DNA of 64,000 nt, taken from contig JAYVSV010000013.1 of NCBI GenBank assembly GCA_043775015.1, positions 6,252 to 70,251 of the forward strand, in the 5' to 3' direction. Under the pieces are notes generated by a model, which worked only from the letters and a program-made list of their open reading frames with translations, was not told the DNA's origin and did not search any database. This document shows, piece after piece, positions 9,201 through 16,195 of this stretch (position 1 is the first letter of the stretch; the number at the start of each line of letters is the position of its first letter). Both the position numbers and the translations under genes were made by a program. The stretch is from CANJXF01 sp043775015. GTDB taxonomy: Bacteria; Verrucomicrobiota; Verrucomicrobiia; Limisphaerales; CANJXF01.

Positions 9201-10601
9201 AATGGTTTCTGACACGGAGGGATGGCGAAGCTGACAAGCGCCCAGACCTTCATCCAGAGAACGTTCGAGTTTCTCACGATATTCTGCTTCGATCGATTCA
9301 GAACGTTCGTGCTTTTCCAAGTCAGCGAGATCCATCTGAGACACTTGCGCTATCGCTGCGTTCTTTTCCGTGAGCCAACGTTCAAAAACTTGTTTAGGCA
9401 GCGAATCCGCCAGTCGAAACGTGACAAAATAGGTTGCGCCCTCTTGTTGCCAATGCGGCAGAGAACGAGTGTAAATGCTGGCCGGTTGGGATTTGTCGAA
9501 TGGCGTGAATGGCGTTAGTGGCACGGGCGTCCCGCCCGTGCGTTTATTGTTTTCATCGCACGGGCGGGACGCCCATGCCACTAAAGTTGGCAGTCGCGTC
9601 GGGTCATCAATTCCCTCGATGACAAATTCATCCCCCTCGGCACGGGCGTGAATCGTGTAACGCCGATGCAAACCGTCCGCCAAAAGTTTTCGCAGCAAAC
9701 CTTCGCGCGTGAAATGTTCGGGCGGATGAAAAACGGGGTAATGCAACTGCCCGAACTTGATTTCCAAATTGCATTTCTCAGCGACTTCCAAAGTGTTTTT
9801 GACCGCTTCAGGCGTTTCGTTGAACAGCGCTTGCATCTCCTCAGCCGAGCGCAGGAAAAATTGCTCCGGCTGATACTTCATCCGCTTCGTGTCGCTCAGA
9901 TGCGTTTGCGTGCCGATGCAAATTAAACAGTCGTGCGCGTGCGAATCGCCTTTGTTGATGTAATGAACGTCATTTGTGCAAACCGTTTTCAGCCCGAACT
10001 CTTTCGCCCACGGAATTAAATACCGGTTCACTTTCGTTTGCTCGGCGATGCCGTGATTTTGCAATTCGAGATAAAAATTTTCCGCGCCCAAAGTTTGTTT
10101 GAACCAATCCATTGCTTCCCGCGCCTTGGGTAACTGATCCTTTGTGATGAGTTCGGGAATTTCGCTGGCGAGACAGCCGGAGAGCGCGATCAAACCCTCC
10201 TTGTGCGCCGACAGAATTTCTTTGTCGATGCGCGGCTTGTAATAGTAACCCTCGAGATGCGCCGCTGTCGCGAGCTTCACCAAATTTTTGTAGCCGGTTT
10301 CGTCTTTTGCCAGCAGCACAAGATGATTGTAAATATCGCGACTGCCGCCACCGCTTGTTTTTTTTTCCAAGCGGCTTCCCGGAGCAACATAAACTTCGCA
10401 ACCGATGATGGGCTTAATTCCTTTGTCCAAAGCCGCCTTGTAAAAATCGATTGCGCCATAAAGCACGCCGTGGTCAGTGATACTGAGCGAGGAAAACTTC
10501 AGGTCGTGCGCCTTCTCCATCAATTTGTCCAAGCGGCAGGCGCCATCGAGCAGGGAAAACTCGGTGTGCAAATGGAGATGAACAAAATCGGCGTGCGCCA
10601 T
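6228..10601 (-). CDS. dnaE: DNA polymerase III alpha subunit with internal in-frame RAYT transposase
   Basis: Replicative polymerase of the DnaE1 type. The PHP domain is at residues 5-275 (HLHLHTEFSLLDG, SITDHGVLYGA). The palm and fingers follow, with the catalytic PDIDIDFADDRR near residue 685 and the YRPGPMDLIPDFI and YQEQVMQA segments. The OB domain is near 1267-1315 and the tail ends soon after. At 1457 residues it is about 270 longer than usual DnaE. The excess is one block, roughly residues 340-594, that encodes a complete REP-associated tyrosine transposase and keeps the frame on both sides. The insertion lies after the LRKLLADGLHRRYT helix, in a loop that varies among polymerases. An intein is unlikely because no splice-junction residues are seen. 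Function of the fused product is not known. Confidence 0.95.
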   Translation of the reverse strand: MAHADFVHLHLHTEFSLLDGACRLDKLMEKAHDLKFSSLSITDHGVLYGAIDFYKAALDKGIKPIIGCEVYVAPGSRLEKKTSGGGSRDIYNHLVLLAKDETGYKNLVKLATAAHLEGYYYKPRIDKEILSAHKEGLIALSGCLASEIPELITKDQLPKAREAMDWFKQTLGAENFYLELQNHGIAEQTKVNRYLIPWAKEFGLKTVCTNDVHYINKGDSHAHDCLICIGTQTHLSDTKRMKYQPEQFFLRSAEEMQALFNETPEAVKNTLEVAEKCNLEIKFGQLHYPVFHPPEHFTREGLLRKLLADGLHRRYTIHARAEGDEFVIEGIDDPTRLPTLVAWASRPCDENNKRTGGTPVPLTPFTPFDKSQPASIYTRSLPHWQQEGATYFVTFRLADSLPKQVFERWLTEKNAAIAQVSQMDLADLEKHERSESIEAEYREKLERSLDEGLGACQLRHPSVSETIEKALQHFDGERYLLGSYVIMPNHVHVLVKPATEHKLADILQSWKSFTAKEANKILGRSGEFWQAESFDHIVRDEKYLEKISRYIEENPSKAKLNEGDYRFGGGMAAAQATGPGDANNKRTGGTPVPLHEQPEIAAAIKMVMDRLQLELKVIEKTGFIDYFLIVADFTQYGRSKGVSCVARGSAAGSIVTYLLEIANVDPIRYGLLFERFLNPERVNPPDIDIDFADDRRAEIIEYVREKYGRDSVAQIITFGTMGAKSVVRDVGRVMGLSYGEGDRLAKMIPAELKMDLAKALKQNPELKAAYDTEETTRELIDTAFILEDITRNASVHAAGVVIGDQPLMNLVPLKQDEDGVIVTQYAMDPVGDLGLLKMDFLGLKTLTVIRNTCELIKQTKGIEVPIDNLPLDDAKTYDLLNKANTIGIFQLESGGMRDLCRKFQISSIEHITALVALYRPGPMDLIPDFIKRRHGEVKIEYPHPLLEPISKETYGVLIYQEQVMQATQVLAGYTLGRADLLRRAMGKKKVEEMQQQRETFVKGCATVNKIPAPKANEIFDLLEKFAGYGFNKSHAAAYAIVAYQTAYLKANYPVEFLSANMTNDMNNTEKLSVLIEEARAFGVEVLAPDVNESHVAFAPAREGTVIRFGLAAVKGVGEGAVESILAARKQGGKIKSLEEFCERIDSRAVTRKVLEALIKSGACDCFGETRATMFARIDRAMARAFGIVSDRQKKQETMFGMLEERAEKKVEPEKQLPEWPQHELLAHEKELLGFYVTGHPLTPFAPLLEKFALHKTSDLAALPSRTVTRIGGLIGAVQQSVSKKSGKPYAMVTLEDLQGSVQVLFMNENYDKFRSFLVPNKAVLIVGEVNTGDDKPKIFPQELMPLEDAPKKYTKQVHLRLNAAHLTEEGLESIRAVASANLGKCPLFLCLRRAGGELVFIETHENFSVAPSGELQRCVDEQFGEETYYAKVDTSLPERTPRRWETKSNGNSGSGDE
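8820..8862. repeat. Direct repeat of REP arm, right end of RAYT unit
   Basis: A 43-base copy of 9516-9558 with one mismatch (G for T at 8857), covering one hairpin arm and the loop. The two copies are 696 bases apart, a multiple of three, so recombination between them would delete the transposase and leave the dnaE frame intact. Confidence 0.9.
9516..9583. repeat. REP-like hairpin, left end of RAYT unit
   Basis: Two 27-base arms (9516-9542 and 9557-9583) are reverse complements with one mismatch, separated by a TTTATTGTTTTCAT loop. Each arm itself contains an imperfect palindrome around CGGGCGTCCCGCCCG. Read as protein it encodes part of the DnaE fusion (NNKRTGGTPVPL). It is the expected type of recognition hairpin for the neighbouring transposase. 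Confidence 0.9.
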
Positions 10602-10664
10602 GCCCGAAATTTAATGCGCGGCGCAAATGTTCCGCAAGCGAAAGCGCGGAGATTATTTGCTGAG

Positions 10665-11213
10665 TTACTTGGAAATCGTCGGCTGCGCTTGAGCGGAATT
10701 TGTGCGCTGCTTTTGTCGCAATTCGCTTAACGAGGGCAGCGACAAAAACTCCACTGCATCCAGCAACTCGACTTTTTCTCTGGCGTCAGTGGTGGTGGCG
10801 GCGAGATCTTTCAAAATGGGAATCGCATCGCGGTTGGCGAACTGCTTGATCGCGTCGCGTGCTGCCTTGCGAACCTCTGCGCTCGAATTACTCAACTCCG
10901 TGACAATGGCCTGAAATGCCTGAGGGTCGTTGTGGGTTCCGAGGTTTTCCAGCTCGGTAATTCTCTCTTCAGCAGGAGCGGTTTTAATTGCTTGAGTTGG
11001 AGCAGGGGCGTTTTTCGGATCATGGTTTTGTTTTGAGATCGCGACCAGCGGTTTCGAATTGGAATTCGAAGGCGGAACGCTTGAAAGATTTTGTGGAACA
11101 AATTCATTGGCTGTCCGTGGCGTGGTTTGGCTGTCTTTACGCGAATTGAGCAGGGCCAGAGAAATGAATACCAACCCCACCAGCCCGACTGCGAAAATAG
11201 ATTTAGCCGTCAC
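10665..11213 (-). CDS. Membrane-anchored HEAT-repeat-like protein
   Basis: Protein of 182 residues. An N-terminal hydrophobic segment (SIFAVGLVGLVFISLALL, about residues 5-22) should anchor it with the rest in the periplasm. A Ser/Pro/Asn-rich linker reaches residue 75. A helical part with one or two HEAT-like units follows (DPQAFQAIVTELSNSSAEVR, then KAARDAIKQFANRDAIPILK). It lies 11 bases downstream of the next gene on the same strand, so they may be cotranscribed. No catalytic motif is seen; a scaffolding role is only a guess. Confidence 0.6.
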   Translation of the reverse strand: MTAKSIFAVGLVGLVFISLALLNSRKDSQTTPRTANEFVPQNLSSVPPSNSNSKPLVAISKQNHDPKNAPAPTQAIKTAPAEERITELENLGTHNDPQAFQAIVTELSNSSAEVRKAARDAIKQFANRDAIPILKDLAATTTDAREKVELLDAVEFLSLPSLSELRQKQRTNSAQAQPTISK

Positions 11214-11224
11214 AATGGATCGAC

Positions 11225-11857
11225 CTAAGGAACGAGCTTCGGTACGCCGATTCTGATCGTGCCTTTGACCGGGCCGACCAGCTCACCGGCGGCATGCAGT
11301 TCTCCGTTTCCGTCCGAGGTGAGGCTGGCTGAGACAACGTTCAAACGGTTTGTGCCGATCGTCCTGGCCTGCACCACTTGCATTTCTTTCGTAAACACCT
11401 GCATGTCCAGCTTGACCCCGTTAGGATCCAGTTTCATCGTCTCAAATTTGAATTGATCAATCGCGTAAAAAGTTGCGCTCTTGAAACTGTTCGTCACGTA
11501 TCTAGAAGTGTGAACTTCATCTCCGTTTTTTATATTAAAGAGATCTGAAACATCGACCTGGTTACTTCCTTTCCGTGCAAAAATTTGCGCTGGCGCATTG
11601 GTTTCAGGGATCGAGTTGACGACGACCAGCAGCCCATTGGTATAGTCTCCACCTGTGGCGATACTGATCTCTTCGAGAAAATCTTTCGTCGTGGCACGAA
11701 ATGGCACAGCTTTATCGTTCCCCAGTAAATCCTGATCCTGGAAAAAACCGGCCAAGGCGATGTTCAACAGACGCTCGGATTGAGCCGCTTCCCCTTGCAT
11801 CGAAGCAAGTGACAAAATCGTTGCAAAACCAAAGAGGAGTTTTTGTGCAGTTTTCAT
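11225..11857 (-). CDS. Secreted protein of unknown function
   Basis: About 210 residues from the ATG at 11857, which gives a clear Sec signal peptide (MKTAQKLLFGFATILSLASM, cleavage likely after GEA). An ATG at 11926 would put 23 unlikely residues before it. The mature part is mostly beta-strand-like, with repeated Val/Asn/Asp segments and no Cys pair or catalytic motif. I do not recognise the family. It precedes the HEAT-like gene and is divergent from the ABC transporter gene at 12040, so the 182 bases between hold both promoters. Confidence 0.6.
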   Translation of the reverse strand: MKTAQKLLFGFATILSLASMQGEAAQSERLLNIALAGFFQDQDLLGNDKAVPFRATTKDFLEEISIATGGDYTNGLLVVVNSIPETNAPAQIFARKGSNQVDVSDLFNIKNGDEVHTSRYVTNSFKSATFYAIDQFKFETMKLDPNGVKLDMQVFTKEMQVVQARTIGTNRLNVVSASLTSDGNGELHAAGELVGPVKGTIRIGVPKLVP

Positions 11858-12039
11858 AATTGTTATTTCAAAGGCTGACTTTTCGCGCAGACACAATTCC
11901 TTGTGCCAGCAAATATCCACTAGCATCCCTCACGCCAACGGTCAAATCCGTGATTTGTGTCTCATTATTTCACGATGTGTCAATTGAAGTGCCTCCAGTA
12001 TTGACACCTTGATGAAAACTTCAATCATGGCCAACGACA

Positions 12040-13907
12040 ATGAACAATCTCAAAGCAGCCTTCACTTTTGGCTGGCCTTATTTACGCCGGTATAAAGGGC
12101 GGTTGCTGGCGGGAATTCTTTTTGGAATTTTGTTTGGCATGGCCAACGGCAGTTTCATCTGGGCCACGAAAACTTTGGTGGAACGGCTGGATCCTGAAAA
12201 ACCTGTGGCCATCGAAAAAGTGGGAAAACCTGCGACAGCAAAAATTACAACGGTTTTCAAAGAGCGCCTCCATGAATTTAAGCGACGCCTGGACGAACAA
12301 ATTGACCCGTGGCTGCCAATCGCGGGAGGTCTATTTACCTGGCAACGGGTTTTGGGCGGACTTTTTTTCCTGCCGTTGATCGCCTTGATTCTTAGCGCCA
12401 CAGATTATCTGGCGGACTATTGCATGGGCTGGGTCAGCGAGCGGGTCATCAACGACCTTCGCATCAATGTTTTGGCCAAACTAAATACGCTGTCATTGGA
12501 ATATTTCAACCGCTCCACCACGGGCGATTTAATCACTCGCATTCACGTGGACACACTGAACCTGCACAAAGTTTTAAAGGACAGTTGCGGCGACCTGATC
12601 AAAGCCACCTTTCAATGTCTGGCTGTGATCGTGACGCTTTCCATCATCGACTGGAAGCTCACGCTTTTTGCGCTCGTTTTTTTGCCGGTTTGCTTATTCC
12701 CGGTAATCGTACTCGGTCGAAAGGCGCGCCGCGTCGCGCCAGCCGTTCCACCCGCAAGGCCAGCGTCCTGCAAAGCAGCCTGCTGGTGGAATTACTGGCC
12801 GGAATTCGCGTGGTTAAAGCCTTCAATCTGGAACAGCACGAACTGACGCGTTTCCGCGCCCATGCCCGGCAACTCATTCATCACGGAATGAAGAACGTCC
12901 AAGTCAGAGGGCTGACGAATCCAATCATCCACTTCATCACCATGTTGGGATTGGGAATATTGATCCTTTATATTTTCTACACGAAACAAACCACCGCCGA
13001 CATGGTTGGTTTTTTAACCGCGCTGGCCCTTTTATTTGGTCCCATCAAAAAAATGGCCGGCATCCACATCAATGTTTCTCAAGCGGGTGCCGGGATTGAG
13101 CGGTTGATGGAAACGCTGGCCGAACAACCGAGCGTGCGCGAACCAGTCCCGGCGAAACCGGTCAAAACATTTCTAGCACAGGTGAGTCTGGAGAACGTCA
13201 GTTTTTCTTACGGCAACAAGCTCGTCCTTCGGGACATCAATCTGAATGTTCCGCGCGGTTTCAAACTCGGGGTCGTGGGAGAAAGCGGCTCTGGGAAAAG
13301 TACGTTGGTTAATTTGTTGTTTCGTTTTTATGACCCGACTACTGGCGCAATAAAAATCGATGGAGTTGATTTGCGCGAAGTTTCCGTCACCGATTTGCGC
13401 CAGCAAATGGCTTTGGTCAGCCAGGAAATTGTTCTCTTCAACGAATCCGTTGCGGCTAATATTGAGCGGGGAAAACTTGGCGCGAACCGTGAGGAAATCG
13501 AAGAGGCGGCGAAAAATGCTTTTGCGCACGAATTTATTTCTCAACTTCCGCAAGGCTACGACACCGTCATCGGCGAACGCGGCGTGACCTTGTCGGGCGG
13601 GCAGCGCCAGCGCCTCGCGATCGCGCGGGCTTTCATTCGCAACGCCCCGATTCTCGTCTTGGATGAAGCGACGGCTTCACTTGATTCACAATCCGAAGGC
13701 GAAGTCCAAATCGGCATAGAAAAACTCGAACAAAATCGCACGGTGATTTGTGTCGCGCATCGCATTTCTACGCTCACGCGTATGGATCGGATTATAGTTT
13801 TGGCCGACGGCTGCATCGTCGAGACGGGCGGCTTTAAGGAGTTATTGCAAAAGGGCGGGGTCTTCGCCGAGATGGCGCGGCGGCAAGGCATCTTCAACGC
13901 GAGTTGA
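12040..13907 (+). pseudogene. MsbA-like ABC exporter, frameshifted in the membrane domain
   Basis: Type IV ABC exporter (lipid flippase-like half transporter). The N-terminal membrane part reads in one frame from the ATG at 12040 to about 12740. The sequence matching RKASVLQSSLLVELLAGIRV and everything after it reads in another frame to 13907. That part includes Walker A (GESGSGKST), the ABC signature (LSGGQRQRLAIARA), Walker B (ILVLDEATA) and the H-loop (VAHRIST). Comparison with the intact paralogue at 16154-18067 (KARRAARVANAVG) places the lost base at about 12725-12750, in a GC-rich run. One missing base explains the whole defect, so either a recent mutation or an assembly error fits. Its 3' end overlaps the GT2 gene at 13894. 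Confidence 0.85.
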
Positions 13908-14754
13908 TGGAACCAACCACCAAAGAGGTTTCTGCTGGAGTGGATTCCGGCACCGGCTTTTTTGGAGTGATTTGCATTTCCAATAAAAAAGCGTATTTCG
14001 CAAACACACCGAAGCTGGTGGCAAAGGCAATCATCCAACCACGCCAGCCATCGCGCCAACCTTGTCTCAGAATTATTTTTTTCAAGAACGTGAGCAGAGG
14101 TGAAAAAAACAGATGATACCAATGGGCGGTTTTCCCATCCTCACGCAATTCGTTGGCGGAAATTTTGGCGTATTGAATCGTTCGTTGCAGATGATCCTGC
14201 AAAGTGTGATAGGAGAAATGGAGCAGATCACCTTTGAGCCGACCGTTGTCTCCCGGCACTTCGAGTTTGTCGTGGGGATCGCGTCCGCTCCATCGCGCCT
14301 GAGATTGCCGGACTAATCGGAGCCGCCATTCTGGATACCACGAGTGCCAAATCCATTCGCCCAGATAATGCGTGCGACGATTTATAAAAAAGCCTGATTC
14401 CCGGCGCTCGGTGGAAAGCAAATCACGAATCACTTGGGCCAATTCGGGAGAAACAACTTCGTCTGCATCCAGCGCCAGCACCCACGGTTGCGAACAGCGT
14501 TGGAGCGCGACGTTCTTCTGTTCGACATGTCCCAACCATTTTTGAAATTGAAACGTCGCGCCGAATTGGGCGGCAATTTGCGCTGTGCCATCGGTCGAAC
14601 CGCTGTCAACGATAACGATTTCCCGAGCCAAATCCCGCACGCTTTCCAGACAGCGCGGCAGATTTTTTTCCTCGTTGAGAGTAATGACGGCAACAGACAG
14701 CGGGAGCGATTTATCCACGGCAGCGAGCATATCGCGGGTGGTCGGACGCTGCAA
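13894..14754 (-). CDS. GT2 glycosyltransferase, WaaE/KdtX-like
   Basis: GT-A enzyme of 286 residues like the LPS-core beta-glucosyltransferases. LSVAVITLNEEKNLPRCLES forms the first strand and loop, IVDSGSTDGT binds uridine, ALDADEVVSPEL carries the DxD-type metal motif, and WSGRDPHDKL is characteristic of the WaaE group. The C-terminus has amphipathic or hydrophobic helices (LLTFLKKIILRQGWRDGWRG, then FATSFGVFAKYAFLL) that probably bind the inner membrane. It adds a core sugar to a lipid acceptor by family inference. Start options at residues 1 and 9 cannot be separated. It overlaps the convergent ABC gene by 14 bases. Confidence 0.85.
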   Translation of the reverse strand: MQRPTTRDMLAAVDKSLPLSVAVITLNEEKNLPRCLESVRDLAREIVIVDSGSTDGTAQIAAQFGATFQFQKWLGHVEQKNVALQRCSQPWVLALDADEVVSPELAQVIRDLLSTERRESGFFINRRTHYLGEWIWHSWYPEWRLRLVRQSQARWSGRDPHDKLEVPGDNGRLKGDLLHFSYHTLQDHLQRTIQYAKISANELREDGKTAHWYHLFFSPLLTFLKKIILRQGWRDGWRGWMIAFATSFGVFAKYAFLLEMQITPKKPVPESTPAETSLVVGSINSR

Positions 14755-14870
14755 GGCGATCTATCCAAACGCGTGACAAACAAAGCTCGCAACTTTAGCA
14801 TCGGCTCGAATGAATTCCAAAATATCGGAGGAAGCTGATTTTTCCGAGGTGTGCATCTGGAAACTGCCCC

Positions 14871-14992
14871 GGAGCGCGGCGGTGTCGCAGACCAGCCGCC
14901 GCAGCTTGCCATGAGCGGCTGCGGAAATAAATTTGAGGCGTCCTGTCTTTTCGATGTGCTGCGGCTGGTCGAGGACGACACAGCCGCGCTCC
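14871..14992. repeat. Inverted repeat, GGAGCGCGG family
   Basis: Arms of 34 bases at 14871-14904 and 14959-14992 begin and end with GGAGCGCGG / CCGCGCTCC and are imperfect reverse complements, separated by 54 bases. The element fills the gap between divergent glycosyltransferase genes. Related elements are at 40115-40221 and 50448-50514. No coding frame is convincing here. Confidence 0.8.
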
Positions 14993-15035
14993 GTTCAGTT
15001 GCGTCCGTGAACAAGTGATTTTTACTGGCGGGCGC

Positions 15036-16097
15036 ATGAAAATCCTTCACTTGAATAACGAAAAAACGTGGCGCGGCGGTGAGCGCCAAACGTTATTGCT
15101 TGCAGCGGAATTGCAGAAACGCGGTTTGGTCAACACGATTGCCTGCCGACCGAAAGCCCCACTTCAAGCGCAGGCAGAGCAGCAGAATGTTCCCACCTTT
15201 CGTCTGTCGGGTTCAACTCTGTTGGCGATGGTTGATCTGGTGAAAGCGTCCCGGCAGTTTGATCTGCTGCATTGTCACACGGGCCGTTCTCACAGCCTCG
15301 CGACCGCCACGGCCTGGTGTCACCGCAAACCGATCATTGTCACGCGCCGCGTGGATTTTTTGCCAAAACATTCCTGGTTCAATCATCGTAAATATCTACA
15401 GGCTGCCAAAGTTGTCTGCATCTCGGAATTCATTGCCGCGCAGTTGCGTGACTGGGGCGTGCCGAAGGACAAGTTGAGCGTGATCCAAAGCGCCGTTCCA
15501 TCAGCCACGAACTTGAAATCCAAATCCGAGTTGCGCGCACAAATCGGTCTGCCGCTCGATAAAAAAATCGTCGGCAACATCGCCGCGCTCGTCGGTCACA
15601 AAGATCACGCCACATTGCTGCGCGCTGCGCGTCAGGTTGTCGATCAGCGGCAAGATGTTTTGTTTGTCGTCATTGGCGAAGGCGAACTCAGACCGGAATT
15701 GCTGAAACTGCGCGCGCAACTTCAGCTTGAGTCGCACGTTCAGTTTTTAGGTTTCGTGCCGGAGGCGCAAAAATATTTGTCTGCGTTCGACGTTTTCGCC
15801 ATGAGTTCCTGCATGGAAGGATTGGGCAGCATCGTGTTGGATACTTTTGCGGCGGGCGTCTCGGTGGCAGCGACAGCGGGCGGCGGTTTGCCTGAATTAG
15901 TGCGCGATAACGAGACCGGCCTTCTCGTTGGTGTGGGCGATGCACCGGGGCTTGCCGGAGCAATTTTAAAACTACTGAACAATGAAACGTTGGCGAAGCA
16001 ATTGGCCGGTCAGGCGCAACAATGGGTTGAACAAAATTGTTCCGTCGCAAAGATGGCCGAAATGTACATGCAGATTTACCAGAAAGTTTTGCCGTGA
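15036..16097 (+). CDS. GT4 glycosyltransferase
   Basis: GT-B enzyme of about 353 residues. The ATG at 15036 gives MKILHLNNEKTWRGGERQT, with the first beta strand and GGER loop at the correct place; an ATG seven codons upstream is less likely. The acceptor domain has LLHCHTGRSHSLATAT and VTRRVDFLP. The donor domain has VGNIAALVGHKDH, VIGEGELRPEL, and SSCMEGLGSIVLDTFAAGV, which holds the E-x7 region with Asp in place of the second Glu. It resembles lipid-A-core heptose or glucose transferases, but the acceptor is unknown. Its TGA overlaps a GTG that starts the broken gene at 16094, an old operon junction. Confidence 0.85.
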   Translation: MKILHLNNEKTWRGGERQTLLLAAELQKRGLVNTIACRPKAPLQAQAEQQNVPTFRLSGSTLLAMVDLVKASRQFDLLHCHTGRSHSLATATAWCHRKPIIVTRRVDFLPKHSWFNHRKYLQAAKVVCISEFIAAQLRDWGVPKDKLSVIQSAVPSATNLKSKSELRAQIGLPLDKKIVGNIAALVGHKDHATLLRAARQVVDQRQDVLFVVIGEGELRPELLKLRAQLQLESHVQFLGFVPEAQKYLSAFDVFAMSSCMEGLGSIVLDTFAAGVSVAATAGGGLPELVRDNETGLLVGVGDAPGLAGAILKLLNNETLAKQLAGQAQQWVEQNCSVAKMAEMYMQIYQKVLP

Positions 16098-16195
16098 AAA
16101 TTCTTCATCTCGTTAGCGATTGGAAATGGACCCGGGCGGCTGATCCCGTGTGCTCAATGTGGCGTTGGAACAGCAAAAGCGCGGTCATCAAGGGC
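16094..16195 (+). pseudogene. 5' remnant of a GT4 glycosyltransferase
   Basis: After a GTGA overlap with the previous gene, the sequence reads VKILHLVSDWKWTRAADP. With the frame changed at CCCGTGTGCTCAATG it continues LNVALEQQKRGHQ. This is the normal N-terminus of GT4 enzymes (first strand, W-x-GAADP loop, first helix). Similarity stops near 16195, where the reversed ABC transporter coding sequence begins. Two extra bases near 16150 break the frame and the rest of the gene is gone. Confidence 0.7.

Larger units (their letters stand above)
8820..9583 (-). mobile_element. RAYT / Y1 (HUH) transposase unit with REP-like ends inside dnaE
   Basis: Inside dnaE, in the same strand and frame, lies a whole TnpA-REP transposase domain. 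The start region reads LPHWQQEGATYFVTFRLADS, the HUH motif is MPNHVHVLV (about residues 486-494 of the fusion), and the WQAESFDHIVRDEKYLEK and YIEENPSKA segments supply the catalytic tyrosine (about residue 543 or 550). A GC-rich 27-base hairpin arm pair with a 14-base loop is at 9516-9583. A single arm plus loop is repeated at 8820-8862. The 43-base copies at 8820-8862 and 9516-9558 differ at one base. RAYT proteins are known to act on such REP hairpins as single strands. The domain has no ATG of its own near its start, but a GTG in the left repeat could serve. Confidence 0.9.

Noticed and set aside
8820..9583. Intein in DnaE
   Set aside because: DnaE is a common intein host, but there is no Cys/Ser at the start, no His-Asn at the end and no splicing blocks; HUH transposase motifs explain the insert.
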